8,002 nucleotides of DNA from CAYZJD01 sp964478455 (lineage in GTDB: Bacteria > Acidobacteriota > Terriglobia > Bryobacterales > Bryobacteraceae). Below, in pieces: positions 5,205 to 8,002 of the stretch. The DNA is taken from positions 1 through 8,002 of the forward strand of contig CAYZJD010000207.1 of assembly GCA_964478455.1 (NCBI GenBank), in the 5' to 3' direction. The notes under the pieces were generated by a model. That model ran no database searches and was not told the origin of the DNA. It saw only the letters and a program-made list of their open reading frames with translations. Each line of letters begins with the position of its first letter. Position 1 is the first letter of the stretch. Position numbers and translations under genes: made by a program.

Positions 5205-6877
5205 TGCGTTCTCTCCTCGACGCCTCCCGGCCGGCAACTGTCCATGGTTGCTCCCTGTCCGTAAAGGACCACTCCCGGCCTCGCTCCGGTGTGGTGCCCG
5301 CGCTCGAGCACGACCACGCCGTTGACGAGGACATGCTCGATGCCGGCGGCGTACTGGTGCGGCTTCTCGAACGTGGCGCGGTCGGCCACCTGATGGTGGT
5401 CGAAGATCGTGATGTCGGCCCAGTTGCCCGGTCGCAGCAGGCCCCGGTCATACTGGCGGATCTTGGCCGCGTTGGCCGAGGTCATCTTGCGAACCGCCTC
5501 TTCGATCGTCAGCACCTTTTCCTCCCGCACGTAGCGCCCGAGCACGCGCGGAAACGCTCCATAGTAGCGCGGATGGGGGTTGCCCGCCGCCAGCGGCCCC
5601 TCCGTCTTGAGCGCGCCGCCGTCGCTCCCGATGGATACGAACGGCTGTCGCAGCGCGTAGCGCATGTCCTCTTCAGAGTGATGGAAGTAGACGGTGGGAA
5701 CCGACCCGCCGTTCTCGATCAACAACTCCAGCAAGACGGAGACCGGATCGCGCCCCATCGCCGCAATCACGTCGTTCATGCGTTTTCCTTCGTACGGCTT
5801 GTACTTCGGATTGGCGAGCGACACGAGCAGCATTCCCTCCCAGCCGCCGACGGCCAGGTAGTGGTTGTACCAGCCCGGAATGCCGTTGAGTATCTCGGCT
5901 TCGAGCCGCCCGCGCAGTGATGCGTCCTTCAGCCGGCGGATCAACTGCTCCGTTCCGCCTTCATGTGCCCACGGAGGAATGATGCTCGCGAGGTCATTCT
6001 GGCCCGCGCGATAGGGATAGACGTCCGCCTGCACATCCTGCCCGGCCTCCCTCGCCCTCTGGAGAATCCTCACCAACTCCGGCATCCGCCCCCACAAACG
6101 GCGCTCGGCGATCTTGAGATGAATGATCTCCACCGGGAGCTTCGCCTGCCGCCCGATTTCCAGCGCTTCTTTCGCGGCCTCGAAAACTCCGTCGCCTTCC
6201 GTACGCAAATGCGTCAGGTAGGACCCGCCGTGCTGCGCGGCGACCTCACACATTGCCACCAGCGCGCCGGCGTCGATCCAGGCGCCCGGCGGCCCGCTTA
6301 GCGAACTGGAGACGCCGAGCGCCCCCTGCTCCATGGCCTGGCGTACCAGAGATCGCATTTCGTCGAGCTCCTCCGACGACGGCGGACCCGCTCTCGGTCC
6401 CCGCGCGTACAGCCAAACCTGGCCGGAACCAACGAAGCTGCCTATGTTGGTCGAAACCCCCTGCCGCCGGAGCCGCTCGAAGTAGCCGCTAAAATCGGTC
6501 CAAGTGACGCTCGACGGTATCGGTCCCTGCTTTCCGCCCACTGGCGCAGCGGATTCGCCTTCCCCGAGGACCATCGTGGTCACGCCCTGCCGGATCATGC
6601 TCTCGGCGTTGCCGTCCACCAGGATCGTTTCGTCCGAGTGATTGTGGATGTCGATGAAGCCCGGCGCAACCGTCAGGCCGCGGGCGTCGATTTTGTGCGA
6701 AGCCCGCTTCCCGGCCAGCCGGCCGATGGCCGCGATCCTGCCCTTCCGAACCCCGATGTCGCCATGGAAGGCCGGATTGCCGGTCCCATCCACGATCCGC
6801 CCGCCCGCGATCACCACATCCAAATCTTGTCCGGTCAGCCAGCCTGCCAAAGCAAGCGGTAGCAACAACAGCCTCAT
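5195..6877 (-). CDS. Exported amidohydrolase, N-acyl-D-amino-acid deacylase (D-aminoacylase) family
   Basis: A 560-residue amidohydrolase-superfamily enzyme expected to hydrolyse an N-acyl or similar amide bond outside the cytoplasm. It starts with a signal peptide (MRLLLLPLALAGWLTG, likely cut before Q17), then the small N-terminal sandwich (VVIAGGRIVDGTG) and the TIM barrel: APGFIDIHNH gives metal ligands H78 and H80, YLTHLRTEGDG gives H223, IIHLK gives H253 and SIGSDGG gives the catalytic D419. The C-terminal LRPGNWADITIFD (481-493) closes the sandwich. In characterised D-aminoacylases a cysteine in a GNCG-type motif bridges the metal; here that place reads LGEGESAAP (104-112) with no cysteine, so a related subgroup or other substrate is likely. 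The ATG at 6877 was chosen because it directly begins the signal peptide and follows GAGGGAGG by 5 bases; the frame is open further upstream to 6985. The next gene overlaps its stop. Confidence 0.88.
   Translation of the reverse strand: MRLLLLPLALAGWLTGQDLDVVIAGGRIVDGTGNPAFHGDIGVRKGRIAAIGRLAGKRASHKIDARGLTVAPGFIDIHNHSDETILVDGNAESMIRQGVTTMVLGEGESAAPVGGKQGPIPSSVTWTDFSGYFERLRRQGVSTNIGSFVGSGQVWLYARGPRAGPPSSEELDEMRSLVRQAMEQGALGVSSSLSGPPGAWIDAGALVAMCEVAAQHGGSYLTHLRTEGDGVFEAAKEALEIGRQAKLPVEIIHLKIAERRLWGRMPELVRILQRAREAGQDVQADVYPYRAGQNDLASIIPPWAHEGGTEQLIRRLKDASLRGRLEAEILNGIPGWYNHYLAVGGWEGMLLVSLANPKYKPYEGKRMNDVIAAMGRDPVSVLLELLIENGGSVPTVYFHHSEEDMRYALRQPFVSIGSDGGALKTEGPLAAGNPHPRYYGAFPRVLGRYVREEKVLTIEEAVRKMTSANAAKIRQYDRGLLRPGNWADITIFDHHQVADRATFEKPHQYAAGIEHVLVNGVVVLERGHHTGARPGVVLYGQGATMDSCRPGGVEERTQWE
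5211..5218 (-). promoter_or_regulatory. Ribosome binding site deciding the start of the membrane protein
   Basis: On the - strand GAGGAGAG lies 6 bases before the ATG at 5204, inside the last codons of the amidohydrolase gene. It supports this ATG over the upstream in-frame start at 5237. Confidence 0.7.
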
Positions 6878-6882
6878 AGACG

Positions 6883-6890
6883 CCTCCCTC
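6883..6890 (-). promoter_or_regulatory. Ribosome binding site deciding the amidohydrolase start
   Basis: GAGGGAGG on the - strand lies 5 bases before the ATG at 6877. An upstream in-frame ATG (6892) overlaps this site and would bury the signal peptide behind extra residues, so the later start is preferred. The surrounding 131-base gap (6878-7008) is the divergent promoter region of this gene and the one at 7009; I see no convincing -35/-10 pair in it. Confidence 0.7.
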
Positions 6891-6995
6891 ATACTGTAGC
6901 GGGCCAGCTCTCCGGGGCGGACGGCAGGGGTCTCCAATCTGCTCATGCAGCATCCCGAGTGTAACGATTCGTGTCCGTTCGTCACTATTACTAGT

Positions 6996-7003
6996 AAAGG
7001 AGG
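6996..7003 (+). promoter_or_regulatory. Strong ribosome binding site of the 302-residue envelope protein
   Basis: AAAGGAGG, a near-perfect anti-16S match, ends 5 bases before the ATG at 7009. A TATTAC at 6986-6991 just upstream could be a -10 box, but it would leave a leader that barely covers the ribosome site, and no -35 is visible, so the promoter is not called. Confidence 0.75.
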
Positions 7004-7008
7004 GGCGT

Positions 7009-7917
7009 ATGAAGCACCTGAAGAACTGCCTTGCCATCGTGGCGTTGCTGGGGATCTTTACCGTCTCCGCCGATGCCTTTCAAGACGCACTGGGAGCCTC
7101 GCCAGTCAGCGGCCTGCGCCAACAATTCCAGAGGGTTGTAAACGATAAGGAGCAAGAGGTCGGCGACTGGGAGCGCCAGGCGCGCTTCCAGATGGCGCTG
7201 GTCCTGACCGCAGGCATCCTGGGATTGATTGTCGGCGCGCTTCAGAAGTCGGACAAGAAAACAAGCAGAGCAGCCACCGCCGCCCTGGGCGCGGCCATGA
7301 GCGCGCTTACCCTCATCAACAGCACCCTGTTCGAAACGGACCATCGAACGCTCCGGGCTAAAGCTCGCAAAGCGCGTGACATCCTGGAGGAGACGCGAGT
7401 TCAACTAGCCCACGAGCCTGCGCTTGAAAACCTCGAAGCCTGGAGCGACGAGATCCTGAACCACTTGAAAGGAATCTCTCATCTGCGAGAAGAACTGCGG
7501 GCGGCCAGAACACCCGTGACCATTCACTCCACGGTCAACGCCGAGCCAATCGAGCCCGAGTGGGTTTCGAAGGCGCCGGAGGACGACCTCAGCCTGTACT
7601 ACGTCGCGAAGTCGTGCAGCCCTTCCCTGGCCGAAGCGAAGACAGGTGCGCTGGAAGACGCGATCGGCAAAGCGGCCGGCGACCTCGCCCGGCGGCAGGA
7701 AGAAGCGCAGAAGACGAAGCCAGCGCCGGCCGATATGCAGCGGCTGCGCGCCTTTGTGCAAAAGGTGGGCGAAGTCTCGCGAACTCACGTGGCCTACGAT
7801 CCCGGTAAGAAAGAGTACTGCTACTTCGTTCAGCAGCGGCTGAGCAGATCCCTGGCGCGAGGCGACGTGATTCGGATCTTCACGTCGCAAACTGCCGCCA
7901 AAAGCTCACACAAGTGA
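7009..7917 (+). CDS. Exported or membrane coiled-coil protein with weak LPP20-like C-terminus, function unknown
   Basis: Not recognised. The 302-residue protein opens with a clear signal peptide (K2, K5, then a hydrophobic core; likely cleavage after SADA, residue 23). A strong membrane helix follows at about 61-79 (FQMALVLTAGILGLIVGAL), then a second, weaker hydrophobic stretch (about 88-107, Ala-rich), and a long charged helical region (about 110-168) that looks like a coiled coil. Residues about 195-292 (LSLYYVAKSCSPSLAEAKTG, then repeated Ala/Arg-rich helix, and YCYFVQQRLSRS) recall the LPP20-like domain of bacterial envelope proteins (YxVA... followed by an A-rich helix); this is a weak, unverified resemblance. 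The start at 7009 is set by an excellent ribosome site. It stands alone, divergent from the amidohydrolase operon, and nothing next to it explains its job. It is a real gene by length, start signal and signal peptide. Confidence 0.8.
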   Translation: MKHLKNCLAIVALLGIFTVSADAFQDALGASPVSGLRQQFQRVVNDKEQEVGDWERQARFQMALVLTAGILGLIVGALQKSDKKTSRAATAALGAAMSALTLINSTLFETDHRTLRAKARKARDILEETRVQLAHEPALENLEAWSDEILNHLKGISHLREELRAARTPVTIHSTVNAEPIEPEWVSKAPEDDLSLYYVAKSCSPSLAEAKTGALEDAIGKAAGDLARRQEEAQKTKPAPADMQRLRAFVQKVGEVSRTHVAYDPGKKEYCYFVQQRLSRSLARGDVIRIFTSQTAAKSSHK

Positions 7918-8002
7918 ACGCCCGGGGCAATCCGCGCAGGAACAGAACCAGCCGTTTCGGGACTTCTGAAAACGGAGGGTGAGCCGAAAGCGCATCCGGC
8001 CG
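7918..8002. other. Right-edge non-coding stretch
   Basis: No gene is visible in these 85 bases. CCGTTT (7952-7957) and AAACGG (7970-7975) can pair around a 12-base loop, but no T-run follows, so I do not call a terminator. A GGAGG near 7974-7978 could precede a gene starting beyond the edge. Confidence 0.4.

Noticed and set aside
4462..5451. 329-codon - strand frame across the membrane protein and amidohydrolase end
   Set aside because: Arg/Ser-rich out-of-frame translation of two supported genes; no ribosome site or domain.
6878..6985. Upstream starts of the amidohydrolase (6985, 6946, 6892)
   Set aside because: They would put up to 36 residues in front of a clear signal peptide and ignore the ribosome site at 6883-6890.

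Overview
The window is compact, GC-rich bacterial DNA with seven complete protein genes plus the 3' part of an eighth, and no intergenic gap longer than about 170 bases. I see no rRNA, tRNA, CRISPR array, insertion sequence or phage gene. Base composition, strong GGAGG-type ribosome sites and the look of several proteins (the small SDIHAN phosphoesterase, the HU-like/TIR pair, the secreted D-aminoacylase-like amidohydrolase) suggest an Acidobacteriota genome of the Solibacter/Bryobacter kind. That is inference from family resemblance, not a search.

Left part (1-3565): the end of a YkuE/YaeI-like metallophosphoesterase overlaps by 13 nt a second, unrelated-subfamily metallophosphoesterase on the + strand. 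Converging on them is uvrC (- strand, 599 aa), with all expected nuclease and HhH motifs. Only 20 bp separate the uvrC ATG from the GTG of a small exported TPR protein on the + strand. A TATA core in that gap is placed so that transcripts could begin at or very near both start codons.

Middle part (3583-4363, - strand): a two-gene unit of a very short HU/IHF-like protein (73 aa) and a TIR-domain protein (189 aa) whose first 45 residues resemble the second half of the HU-like protein. The genes overlap by 11 nt. The TIR domain keeps a glutamate in the position expected of bacterial TIR NADases. This is the most likely place for an uncharacterised system in the window: a TIR effector fused and paired to HU-type DNA-binding or dimerisation modules.

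Right part (4530-8002): a secreted or periplasmic D-aminoacylase-family amidohydrolase is followed, with a 10-nt overlap, by a two-helix membrane protein with an extracytoplasmic domain of unknown function (- strand). Divergent from them is a 302-aa envelope protein (signal peptide, membrane segment(s), coiled coil, C-terminal domain weakly like LPP20) that I cannot assign. The last 85 bases show no gene.
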